Positions 22,096-32,760 of a stretch of DNA of 64,000 nucleotides are shown piece by piece. Source of the stretch: Anaeramoeba flamelloides (lineage: Eukaryota > Metamonada > Anaeramoebidae); contig JANTQA010000029.1 in the NCBI GenBank assembly GCA_027625915.1, forward strand, positions 6,324,001-6,388,000, read 5' to 3'. The position numbers and the translations under genes are program-made. Every line of letters starts with the position of its first letter. Position 1 is the stretch's first letter. A model generated the notes under the pieces. The model saw only the letters and a list, made by a program, of their open reading frames with translations, was not told the origin of the DNA and did not search any database.

Positions 22096-22379
22096 GTTAG
22101 AATAAAAAAAATTTGCTACATTTTTGTAACAAATAAGGGGTTTATAACACAGATTTTGATTTCCTCCTCTTTTTGATGGTGTCTTATAAAATAAAAAAAG
22201 AACGAGTTTAAAGTAAAGAAAAAATGAATATATAAGGAAAACGAGTTTTATCTCCTTGAAAATATTTAGTTGTTTCTTTCTTAAAAAAAATTTAAAAACC
22301 CAAAATGTATCTTTGTGTTCTTTTGATATTCATTTGCATTTTTAAAAGCACTTCATTTCTCATTTAATTTAAAATCAAT

Positions 22380-22690
22380 TTTAAGGAAATAAACATTAAC
22401 AATTTAACCAATTTAGTATTCAGGATAAAGTCATTAATGAGAACACTAATTTTTGAAAGGAAAAATAATTTTTTTGGAATTTTTATTGATATATTTTTCC
22501 AATTGAAAACAAACCAACATTTAATATATAAGTAATCTCCAAAAATCAAAAAATAAAAACCAGGATATTTTCAAAGAAAAAAGAACCAAAGGCGGAAAAT
22601 AAATTTCCAATTTAAAATATTGTGAATTTTTATCTTTTGAAAACAACTGTTTTATTTTCAAAAAAGCCTCAGTCTTGGAAGCTATTTGAG
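22380..22690. mobile_element. diverged fragment of MITE family 5
   Basis: Resembles the interior of 24039-24740. Shared strings include AATCTCCAAAAATCAA, a fragment of the GAACCAAAGG type, and TTTTGAAAACAACTGTTTTA. The terminal TTAAGGG repeats are not evident, so it is an old or partial copy. It lies directly next to the family 3 element that starts at 22692. Confidence 0.5.
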
Positions 22691-22691
22691 A

Positions 22692-22929
22692 TACTGATAA
22701 ATTGCAATAAAAGTTTGGAAATTATTACTTGATTTTCCTTTTTGGAATTATTATGCTCAAGCTTTGAATAAAGCATTTTATGAAGTCAAGTGTTAAGAAA
22801 CTCTCTAAAATTAGTTGTTCTTCAAAATATTCTTCGTACAGGGATTGTTTGATAAGAAACAGTTCGAAGATGTATAAAAATGGAAATTGAACTTAAAATT
22901 TTTTGAGAATGATTTGAATTTATCAGTTA
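22692..22929. mobile_element. MITE family 3, copy a (TACTGATAAATT ends)
   Basis: 238 bp starting TACTGATAAATTGC and ending AATTTATCAGTTA, giving short inverted ends at a TA. The interior (for example AATAAAGCATTTTATGAA and GTTCGAAGATGTATAAAAA) recurs at 24757-25237 and, inverted, at 47727-47961, which together define the element's borders. Confidence 0.7.
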
Positions 22930-23057
22930 AAGTGATTATTTCTTTAATTTTTTATTGTATCAAATTCAGCAATTTTATCATCAAAGGGATATTAGAAAAT
23001 CATTATCCATGTTGTTAAATATAGACAGATACAAATTAGATTAAATTAGATAAAATC

Positions 23058-23600
23058 TACAGTGATCAAAATAATATGTTCCCAACAAATATAATCTGCA
23101 TTTCAAAATATAATCCGTGTTACTTTTTTTTCTTCTTGTTGCATGTCAACATCCAATTCACTATCCGATATTATACCTAAGTTGAAATCAGTTTTAAAAG
23201 TAAACTCCTTGATATTTTCAGTAAAATTTAAATTTTGAATTATAATAGGTTCATATTTTTTTGTAATATTTTCAAATTTTTTTGAAATTTTTTGTTTTTT
23301 CAATAATTAAAATTTTTTATGAAAAATAAACTCTATTTTTTGAGATAAACTTTCTAATTTGATCCTTTATTTTTAGGATTTCTTTTTTAATAATATGACT
23401 TGAAGAAATTAATACAATATTTAATGAGGGTTTATTGTTGGTTTCTAAGATCGGTTGATGTATAGGTATTCTTAAACAAAAAAACATACTTTTTATTTTG
23501 AAGCACCTATTAAACTTTTCAGCCTGCTTTTTTTTAACAGCAGTATACCTTTGAAACACGGATTATAGCCTTTGGGGACAGGTATTTCTATCCATTTGAA
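23058..23600. mobile_element. TIR element family 4, copy a (TACAGTGATCAAA ends)
   Basis: The left end TACAGTGATCAAAATAAT and an inner arm (ATAATCCGTGTT at about 23111-23122) face the inverted arm AACACGGATTATA near 23553-23565. The interior (for example GGGTTTATTGTTGGTTTCTA) matches 47618-48333. Two small minus-strand open frames (23103-23303 and 23317-23559) have no recognised domain. The right end is too eroded to place exactly. A TA-flanked, Tc1/mariner-type origin is likely. Confidence 0.6.
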
Positions 23601-23612
23601 TTGAATGTGTTA

Positions 23613-23868
23613 TACTGTTATTTTCGAATTAATAGTTGTAAATTTTTATTCAGTTTCCAAAATGAATATTAACTATTACTACAACAATCAAATTATCAAA
23701 GCAAAAATTTTGTCTCAGAGTTAACTAAGGAAGTTTAGTTTATTGTCTAAAAATATCATTTCTATACCATCTTGTAAAGAAATTTGGATTTTCTTTTCAC
23801 ATAAAAATAGAAAAATATTTTGGAATGTGAACAAAAAATTTTCATTTTTTAATTGGAAAATAATAGTA
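23613..23868 (-). mobile_element. MITE family 2, copy a (TACTGTTATTTT ends)
   Basis: 256 bp from TACTGTTATTTTCGAATTAA to TTAATTGGAAAATAATAGTA. It is the inverted counterpart of 24817-25071, with long exact stretches shared (for example GGATTTTCTTTTCACATAAA). TA at both ends fits a Tc1/mariner-type target duplication. The similarity between copies is high, so the insertions are fairly recent. Confidence 0.85.
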
Positions 23869-24038
23869 ATTTTAATTGTAAGAAATATATAGAAAAAAAG
23901 TTTTTTATGAGTACAATAAGATATTGATACTTTCAAATTGAAATATCTTCAATTGGTCTATTTGCGAGAAGAGAAACATATGCCTGGGTGGAATATTTTA
24001 CTTTTTCAAATTTTTTCAAAGACTCGACTTAAGTCTTT

Positions 24039-24740
24039 TATTAAGGGCAGAGTCATTACGGTGAAATTTTTTATTCAGAAATGGAAAAAAACTTTTTAGT
24101 AATTTTTATTGAGGACCTAACACCAATCAAAAACTAATCAATCTATGATGTATGATCGATCTCCAAAAATCAACAACCAAAAATGAGGACATTTTTAGAA
24201 AAAAGAGCCAAAGAGCTACACTCACTTTCCAATTAGAATGGTTGCGAATTACAATTTTGAAAACAACTATGTCAGTTTTGAAGTGTCGCTCTTTGGCACT
24301 TTTTGAGATCTCGGTGACTTTTGTTTTCTTTTTTTTCTTTTTTTTTCATTTTTCAAATGAGTTATTTTTATTGAAAGAATATTACATAATCCTTAATTGG
24401 TCAAATTTAGAGGGTTACAAAATAACCACAAATCAGACTAAATCGAATAAAATTGATTGCAAAATACAAGAAAGAAATTTGTTTTAAATTAAAGATTTTT
24501 AACCTTTTAAAAAAGAAAATGAGAATTTTTTTTTTAAATTTCGAATTTTTTGAAATTGAGAACTTCTTTCAAACTTCTTTTTCTTCGTTGAATTTTTTGT
24601 CAAAGAGATCCAATGGAATTTTTTTTTTTGTTATTTGAATTTGGTCAACCAAAAGAAGGGCTATTTCACAATAGTTTTTTTGGTCTCAGGTCACCCCTTG
24701 AGTATGGTGCATTTTCACGGTAAATGACAAGACCCTTAAT
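24039..24740 (+). mobile_element. TIR element family 5, copy a (TTAAGGG ends)
   Basis: About 700 bp. The left end TTAAGGGCAGAGTCATTACG and right end GTAAATGACAAGACCCTTAA are inverted copies of each other. A full relative lies at 53067-53861 on the other strand, with the same interior. TTAA followed by GGG at both edges is reminiscent of piggyBac-type insertion at TTAA. The open frames inside are short and carry no domain. Confidence 0.75.
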
Positions 24741-24756
24741 GTTAAAAAAAGTAAAC

Positions 24757-25237
24757 TACTGATAAATTACAGTTTATATTTGGAAATTTTTACTTGATTT
24801 TCCTTTTTGAAATTTTTACTGTTATTTTACAATTAAAAAATGAAAATTTTTTGTTCACATTCCAAAATATTTTTCTATTTTTATGTGAAAAGAAAATCCA
24901 AATTTCTTTACAACATCGTTTAGAAATGATATTTTTAGACAATAAACTAAACTTCCTTCTTGAACTCGAAAACAAAATTTTTACTCTTGATAATTTGATT
25001 GCACTAATAATTAATATTCATTTAGGAACTTGAAATAAAAATTTTCATTTTTTAATTGGAAAATGACAGTATGCTCAAACCTTCAATAAAGCATTTTATG
25101 AAATCAAATTATTAAGAAATTCTCTAAAATTAGTTTTTCTTCAAAATATTCTTTACGCTGGACTGTTTGATAAAAAACAGTTCGAAGATTTATAAAAAAT
25201 GGTAATTTTACGAAAAATTTCTTGAAATTTATTAGGA
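24757..25237. mobile_element. MITE family 3, copy b, interrupted by a family 2 MITE
   Basis: Starts TACTGATAAATTACAG and resumes after 25071 with ATGCTCAAACCTTCAATAAA, matching family 3 copy a on both sides of the 255-bp family 2 element at 24817-25071. Removing that insertion leaves about 226 bp, the normal size of family 3. The right end is eroded. It ends about 160 bp upstream of the RFC start codon. Confidence 0.7.
24817..25071 (+). mobile_element. MITE family 2, copy b, nested in family 3
   Basis: 255 bp from TACTGTTATTTTACAATT to AATTGGAAAATGACAGTA, with inverted ends of about 35 bp. It is inserted at a TA inside the older family 3 element. It is nearly colinear with the inverted copy at 23613-23868. 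Two open frames on opposite strands are only by-products of the palindromic structure. Confidence 0.88.
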
Positions 25238-25395
25238 TTTCTTGGTCTCAAAAAGATAAAAATTTCCGATAAAGACAAAAAACAAATTCCAGAGGAATTC
25301 AAAAAAACCTCAATTTGTGTTCTAGTCTTGTTCTGATAAAAAGAGAAATAAAACATTTTTTAATATTTTTAATTTATTCTTCAAATCTTATCCGA

Positions 25396-26864
25396 ATGTC
25401 AAGATCTGTTCCATGGGTCGAAAAATAGTAAACCGAATTAAACCTATTTCCTTCTCATTTGTTCCACCATAATTTAACAACAATTCTAATTTTTTTTCTC
25501 TTTTATTCCACAGCCGCCCACGAAAAGTCGAAGACGTTGTTTATCAAAACGAAGTTGTTTCCGCACTTAAAAATTCACTTAATTCAGGAAATCTTCCACA
25601 TCTCCTCTTTTATGGACCTCCAGGTATGAATTTTCCAAAAGTTTAATTACCGTTATCTTTTAAAATAAAAAAAAAAAATCTTTTTGATTCCGATTCAATC
25701 CCGTACAACAAAGTACGAAGTCACAGTATAAAATCAGTACTAACCAATACTAATTCTTAAACTTGTGCACCTATTTCAACCTTTCAATACTAAATAAAAA
25801 AAAAAAAAATGCAACAACAAAAAAAAAAAAAAAAACACATCAAATACAATCTCCCAACAAAACATGATTTTTTTTTTGAAAAACGAAAAGGAACTGGTAA
25901 GACCAGTACAATTTTAGCGATCTCAAAGCAATTGTTTGGGCCAAAATTGTTTCAAACAAGGGTCAAGGAATTGAATGCATCTGATGAAAGGGGCATTGAC
26001 GTTGTTCGTGATACTGTGAAGAAATTTGCCTCCTTAAGTTCGATTAGCGTCGATCCAAAATACCCAAGCCCGAAATTTAAAATCTTAATCTTAGACGAAG
26101 CAGATTCCATGACCTCTGATGCACAAAACGCACTCAGAAGAATAATGGAACTTTACTCAACGGAGACAAGATTTTGTTTAATTTGTAATTATGTTTCAAA
26201 AATCATCGATCCGATCACATCACGATGTGCAAAGTTTCGGTTCAAGCCAATTAAAAAGGAATTAATGTTTGATAGACTAAAATACATTGCCACACAAGAA
26301 AGAGTGCCTATTCGGGACAAAGCCTTAAATTCTTTGATCTCAATGACGAATGGAGATCTTCGAAGTGCAATTACGCTTTTACAATCTGCAGCGGCAATGG
26401 TTTTGCCTTTGCCAAAGCAATTAACAACCAATCAAATTTCTCAAAATAAAGAAAAAGAAAAAGAAAAAGAAAAAGATAAAGAAACAGGAATGGAAATAGA
26501 AATAGAAAAGGAAGACGATGAAGATGAAGATGAAGAAGTAACCACTTCTTTAATAATGGAAATTTCAGGGTTCGTGCCTGCGAAAGTTATTAATGAATTC
26601 ATCGAAACTTGTAAATCTAATTCATATAACAACTTGGTCAAAAAAGTTAAAGAAGTAATATACTCTGCCTATTCGATCCAAAAAATTCTTTTGGAATTAA
26701 TGAACCGAATCATTGAAGAGAACTCCTTAAATAATTTACAAAAATCAAATATCTGTGAAAAAATTGCAGAAAAGGAACACTCTTTAATTGATGGCGCAGA
26801 TGAATTTTTACAATTATTAGACCTTGCTGCTTGCATGACTTCTACATTTCAACAAATTAAATAA
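25396..26864 (+). CDS. RFC4: replication factor C small subunit (human RFC4 / yeast Rfc2 type)
   Basis: Subunit of the clamp loader that opens PCNA onto primed DNA in the nucleus. Three exons: 25396-25427, 25514-25623 and 25891-26864, with introns of 86 and 267 bp; the second ends in the A-rich string CGAAAAG. The product is 371 aa, against 363 in human RFC4. Exon 1 gives [11 protein letters not shown], matching the family WVEKYRP start. The Walker A loop GPPGTGKTS (45-53) is split by intron 2. Walker B is LILDEADSM (around 116-119), and the arginine-finger SRC motif is at 158-160. The C-terminal collar matches through [18 protein letters not shown] lysine- and then acid-rich insert (about 232-263) is extra compared with the human protein. 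The open frame before 25891 is intron. MITEs end about 160 bp upstream, so the promoter is compact or includes repeat DNA. Confidence 0.96.
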
Positions 26865-28228
26865 TAAAAAAAAAAGAATAAAGAATAAAGTTGTTTGAAA
26901 AAAGTATTAACAAAATAGTTTTTAAAAAAGTCCTAAAAATAGGTCTCTTTTAAATTTTTCAGCTGTTTTAAAGATACAATTGATAACTTTTTGTCATATT
27001 TTTTTTTTTTTTTTAAACAACCAACCAAAAAAAAGAGGAAATAATAATAAATAAATAATCACCATTTTTATTTTTATTTTTATTTTTGATTTTTGGAGAT
27101 GGCCAGAGTACACGATAATGAAAAATTTTTTTCAAAAAAATAATTAAACATTTAATAATTTTTCACTTTTTAATAACTTCAATTATAATAAACGCTATTG
27201 ATTAATAAAAGATCTTTTATCAAAAAAACATTTTTAAAGATATTTTTACAATTTAAGTTGATAAATCCAATTTTTCAGAATCTATTTTTTTTCAAATTTA
27301 AAAGTTTAAAAATTAGAAAAAATTTTTCCTTCTAGCTAAGAGTTTATAATCATATATTTTTAAAAACTATTTTAAATTCAATAAAATATCTTTCCAATAG
27401 GGAACCAATTATTTTGATTTTTAAAGAATTATTTATTAATACAAATTGAAAAAAATATTTTTTTTTTGATTTATGGTTAGGCTTTTTTAATTTTAGAAAT
27501 TAAAACAAATTTCTTAAGGGATCAGTACTCTACGGCAACACAACAAAATTTTTACACATATTTCATTGATGATGTTCTCTACTTATAAATTTTTAATGAG
27601 AGAAATGTCAAAAAATTCTGTTTGACTAAGGAAATCAATAAAAAAAATTTTTTTCAGTTAGATCAAATTGTTTTACCATTTTTTATGAAAAAAAGTAAAT
27701 TCATTTTCTTTCTTACATTATAAAAGGGTTTATTTTTTTACACGTTTTATCATTATTAAACAATGAAGACTCTTTGCTAACACGTATATTAATATAAAGA
27801 TTTTTTTCTTTTTGAGATCATTCTTTTTGTTGACAAAAAAATACATTTATTGGACTTATTGAAAAAAAAAATTGAGATTATTTTAAGCTGGATAGTTATA
27901 ATTATTTGAAAATTTAGAAAGAGTTAGATAATTTACTTAGAAATTGTCTTTTTTAAAATAGAATACAATTTGATTTTCCAAAAAATAAAATATTCTTGTT
28001 AATGTTTGGGAATAAAGTAATTTTATACACAAAATCCAAAATCGTTTTTTTCTTAAAAAAATAAATCAATATGTTGTATTTACTTTTCTTGTGAACAAAC
28101 GGAAACAGTTTGATACAAAAAACAATTTCTGATTTTTTTTTCATTTTTTGAGAACCAGAAAACGACTTTTTTCAAACTTTAAAAATTATAATTTTTTTAT
28201 TATAATTATCTCAATTTCCTTTATAAAA
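26865..28228. other. gene-free AT-rich stretch
   Basis: Downstream of the RFC gene. It holds long A and T runs and no supported gene. A minus-strand open frame at 27953-28144 has no domain. Confidence 0.5.
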
Positions 28229-29443
28229 TAGAGGTTTTGATGATAACATATATTATCCTGATATTAACAATAAAATCGTGATATTATTAAAAATCACGAT
28301 TAGTCCAACTTTATCATGATATTCACATTATCGCGAAAAAATGAAAAATTATTTTTTGGTAATTACCTTAAAAAAATCTCTTGATATTTACAAAGTCTTG
28401 AGAGTTTTACAACACTTTTCCCCTTTAATAAATGTTTGAAAGTGTTTGTAAGAGTTGTGAACTGTCTTCAAGTTTTTGAAAATTTTGAAAGACAGAAAAC
28501 TTTTAAAAAGGGAATGAGTTTGGTTTGTAGTGGAAACACAAAATTTTTTTCTTTTCATTTTTTTTTTTAACAAAATATCAAATCTCAAACAAATTTTATG
28601 ATCAAACTAATAACTACCCATTTCAACAATATAATTAAATATAAAATAGATGTATTTTCTTACAATGGAGTTGTTACCTTCACAATTTTAAATAGCAAAA
28701 AAGAATAATTTTCCTTCTTATTGGTGATCAGTCAAACAAAAACCTCCAAGCTTTAATTGTGTTTTCTGTTAAATACAGAGATGCTCAAAGAAGAAAACGA
28801 AAAACACGAAGACAAATCATGAAAAAAAATTTTAATAATTGGTGATCATCTGGCAAGGATGTAGTGTAAGCTTTTGAAAAGTTTATCAACCACTTTTAGC
28901 TTTTGGAGAATATTGAAAATGTTTTAACCCAAGAAAACATTCTTTATAGATCAAGTGAAGGGTTGGTTGATTTATTGGCTAATTATTCAAAGCAATTTCC
29001 AACACCATGATTAACTGAAAAAATATTTATTTCTCTTTATTTCTTATTGTTCTTGATCTTAAAGGATCGATAGGTTTGACAACCAAATAAAATGAAAACA
29101 CAATAAAACTCTTGGATCTGATCCTTGATCCAATAAAGTATCTTTTTTGTTGTTTTTTCAAAGAATGACTTTTATTTTACCCAATCGATTTTTTGATCAA
29201 AAAAAATTTTTTTGTAAAAATATTTCTCAATTAGCCCAAAAAACCATCAACTATTTTATCGCGATTACTTTTTAATCGCGATATTTTGGCATTTATCGCG
29301 ATTTTATAAAATTATCGCGATTTATTATATTATCGCGATAATATTGAATATCGCGATTTTCTGATATTATCGCGATTTGATGGAAATTATCGCGATTTTT
29401 GTAACTTTATCGTGAATTAAGTATATTATTATCAAAACCTCTA
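28229..29443. mobile_element. TIR element family 6, copy a, with ATCGCGAT array
   Basis: 1,215 bp between TAGAGGTTTTGATGATAA and TTATCAAAACCTCTA, inverted ends at a TA. The right subterminal region carries eight exact ATCGCGAT palindromes. The left one (28240-28340) carries decayed versions (ATCGTGAT, ATCACGAT, ATCATGAT, ATCGCGAA). No transposase-like frame is visible, so it is probably non-autonomous. A second copy covers 43956-45030. The array probably represents transposase-binding sites, by analogy with other DNA transposons that have subterminal repeats. Confidence 0.8.
29258..29396. repeat. array of eight ATCGCGAT palindromes
   Basis: Exact ATCGCGAT at 29258, 29275, 29295, 29314, 29332, 29350, 29369 and 29389. 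Start-to-start spacing is 17, 20, 19, 18, 18, 19 and 20 bp, close to two helical turns. In a region of about 80 percent AT, sixteen CpG steps in 139 bp are exceptional. The spacers are AT-only or nearly so and are not conserved. The array lies within the right end of the family 6 element. Confidence 0.95.
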
Positions 29444-32400
29444 ATAATTATTAAAATTCTATTAAATTTCAATTTATTTAATCACGCATATCACAATTAT
29501 TTTGATGTGTTGAAATTTGGTTTAAAATATTAATAATAATCTACAAGAAGAAAACAAGAAATTTTTTACAGAATCAAGATTTTCCAACAGAAAACGAAAA
29601 ATACTGTAATTACAATCTCAAGAATGAACTTAATTATTTATAACCATAATAGGCTACTTTTTTTTCGTTTTATATATTAAAAATATACAAATTTTTGATT
29701 TCAAAAAATAGTCTCGAATAAATGAATTCTTGAAATGAAGTTGACTGGTTATTTTAATAAGCCAAAAGACAAATCGTAAAAAATTTTTTTAGTATCTTGA
29801 CAAGATTTCTTTTTTATTTTTCAATAATATTACCCCCTTAAATTTTCTTTTTATAAAATTAAAAACAAAACCTGGCCACATAGTGGCATACACTCCTAAT
29901 TCTACACTTTAAATTAAAAAATACTGTTATTTGTTCTGAAAAGGGATAATACCAATTTCCCAAATTGTGATTAAGGATGGATACACACAAAAAAAAGTGT
30001 GTTTTCAAATCCAATCACCCATTGCCATAATCTTATAATATTTTTAGGATTTTTTATTCAGAAATTATTATTGTCAAAAAAGGAGTATTTATTGGTTTTT
30101 TTTTTCAACTTTAATTCCCCAATTTTTTATTTACAGATAAGCTTTTACTTAATTAAAATATTTTTATAAAAATATCTATTATTACTAAAGAGAAGGGATT
30201 TAACATAACCACATCATATTTACCTAAAATACTAAATTTATTTAGATTTTTCATAATATATTTAACATGACTAAGAGAATAACCTTAGAGATAACTTTTC
30301 TTTACAGTAAAAAAAAAAAAAAAAAATGAAATAAAAAATTATTATTAAAGAAAGAAAACAAGATATTGATAAAAATTCACCGTAAACTTGGAAACCACGT
30401 ATGAAAAAAAGTAAAAAAACTAGATAGTTTTTTATTTATCCCATATTGTAGAACAGATTGGTAGTTGACTTTCTTCCATATCAAAATGTTATTGATCACC
30501 ATAAAAATGTGTTTTTATAAAGATGCCTAAATATTTGACTGATATATATTTAAATATCAAAGTTACTTTATTATGTTTTCAGTTGTAATTTTATAGAACC
30601 TGTGCCTACAAAATACTAATTTAAGAATAAGAATTGAGTTTTGAATTCTTTTTTGGAATTTTTTTTTTTTTTTTTTTTTTTGTATTTTTGCCTTTTTTTA
30701 TTGAATATTGTTTCAAAACAATTAATGCCAAGTATAAAAACTCGACAACATAAACCCCATTCCAAAATTTCTGTTAGATTCCACAGAACATTATATTCAA
30801 CCTACCCCAATTTACTGTTAATTTCGATTTTTTGTTTTTGGTTGACTTTGATTCAAGTCAAGTTATTTATGTTAGATCTTACCCTCTTAAGATCTAACCA
30901 TAACAAATTTAATTTATTAAATATCTAATTATACATAAATTCTATTTGTTTCATGATTTTTTGTATCCCTTTGATCACTAATAAACACTTAAAAATAGGA
31001 GCATAGTACACAACATCAAAAGGAAATTAGCAAATTTAAATAGTCGAAAAATTTAAATTATCTTCTACAGAACAAGATTTACTACAAAAAGGTTAAAAAA
31101 TACAAAAAAAAAACAAATTGAGAAAAAAGTCTAAACAAATAGACAGCTTCAAATGTTTATTTGGAACATTTTATCAATAGTTTAAACATGCCAAATTTTG
31201 GACCAAAAGAAAAATTCCTTATCAAATATTAAGTCAAGTTATGTTTTTAATACCTAAAAAATCTAATCAGAAATAATTCTGACATTATTTTCCGAACCTA
31301 AAATAAAATGCCACTATATAATTTTGAGAAAGATAAAACAGGACAATCATTTAACATTTCTCAACGTGGGTTATATAATACAAATTAACATTATATTCTG
31401 AATTTTTATTTTACCCATAAAAAAAAAATAGAATAAATTAATTTTCAAAAAGTACTATAAAATAAAAACTAAAAACCAATAAGAATGAGTCAAAGGAAAA
31501 AAAAAATTCTGATCCTCTTTGAAATTAGTTAAAGAAGCAAAAGTTTTGGCTTTATGGTTACAACTCTATAAAATAAAAATCAAAATAAAAACCCAATTTG
31601 AAATAATTTGTTTATTTACTAATATTAAATTTTTCGTTAATAAAAAGTTTTGAAGTTTTTGATAAATTTTGTAAACAAATTTGTTTATTTTTTTGTTTTC
31701 ACTCATTTTTAAAAAAATTATTAAAATATGAAACTTTTTTTATAAAAAAAATAAAGTAACATTAGGAGGTTTGTAACACAAAAAATAAATAAACTTATAT
31801 ATACATCTTAGAATTTCACAATTTTTATATCTTCATTACTCCCCTCCAAATGTGAAATCATTACTTAACTTAATTAAAATCTTTTTAAAATCAATAAAAA
31901 ATTAAGATATTATACAGATATCAAGAGAAATTATTTTTATTGGAGGAAAGATAAAAAAAAAATAATAAATCAAATGTACTATTATATTAAAAAAGTGAAT
32001 TCTTTTTTTTTTTTATTTATTATTTTGTCAGAATCCAACACTATTGACAATTTCTATTGTAATAAAGTGAAATCTCATTTTTTTAAAAAAGGTACTTTTC
32101 TCACATCCCAATTTGTCAAATTTAAAGGTTTATTCCTCACTTTTTTAAAAACAAAAACTTTCAAAAAAGTTTTAATTCTAAAAAAGTCTTCACTTTTTTT
32201 AAACAGAAAACTCTAAAAAAGTTTAAAAAAAAAATTTATTCACTTTTTTAAAATAGGTCAAACAAAAAGGATTTTTTAACATGAAAAATTAAATTACTTT
32301 TATTAAACAAAAAGAAATTAGGAGAAAAATTAAATTCAATTCAAAGATTAAAAAAAAATAAATTGGTTTATCCCTTTTCGAGAGATTTAAAGAAAAACAC

Positions 32401-32500
32401 TCAAAATGAAAAAAAATAAAACCAATTTAGAGAAACAGAATCTTCCTCATCTTTTTAGAATGTAAAAAAAAAAAAAAAAAGATATTTTTGGAAAAGGAAC
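29444..32500. other. gene-free AT-rich stretch
   Basis: No supported gene. Open frames at 30641-30928 and 31974-32216 are dominated by Phe/Lys runs from poly(T) and poly(A). The part around 31385-31950 resembles 7650-9110. Between 31986 and 32250, TCACTTTTTT-like words appear in both orientations, a weak inverted repeat that may be another decayed MITE. Confidence 0.45.
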
Positions 32501-32696
32501 AATTGTTTTAAGGGACTAGTCTCTTTTAAATATTTTTACCAAAATTTAATAGAGGTTGTGAAATTTTTTTGCCAATTACTTAGATTTGAAAGATCCTGTT
32601 TATTTTCATATTAAACTTATTTCTAGATAAGGAATCCTTATTTAGAAATTGGCCAAAAAAAAAAAATAATAGAGACTAGTCCCTTAAACAATTAAA
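32501..32696. mobile_element. MITE family 9 (TTAAGGGACTAGTCTCT ends)
   Basis: 196 bp with inverted ends: AATTGTTTTAAGGGACTAGT on the left and GACTAGTCCCTTAAACAATT on the right. They match over about 23 bp with a single indel. TTAAGGG starts the element as in family 5, so piggyBac-type mobilisation is possible. Only one copy is seen in the window. It lies 65 bp beyond the IscU stop codon, in its 3' region. Confidence 0.8.
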
Positions 32697-32760
32697 AATT
32701 TTTCGTTCCAAAAAATAGTAAAAAAAAAAAGAAAAATTTGAAAAAAGAAAAGAAAATATT

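Noticed and set aside
23103-23559. Two small minus-strand frames as host genes
   Set aside because: They lie entirely within TIR element family 4, and the second copy of the element does not keep them open.
25809-25890. Met-starting extension of the RFC reading frame (poly-Lys N-terminus)
   Set aside because: It is intron. True upstream exons encoding WVEKY and [15 protein letters not shown] with matching splice phases lie at 25396-25427 and 25514-25623.
29258-29396. CRISPR-like array
   Set aside because: Repeats are only 8 bp, spacers about 10 bp, and the sequence lies in a eukaryotic inverted-repeat element. Nothing supports CRISPR.
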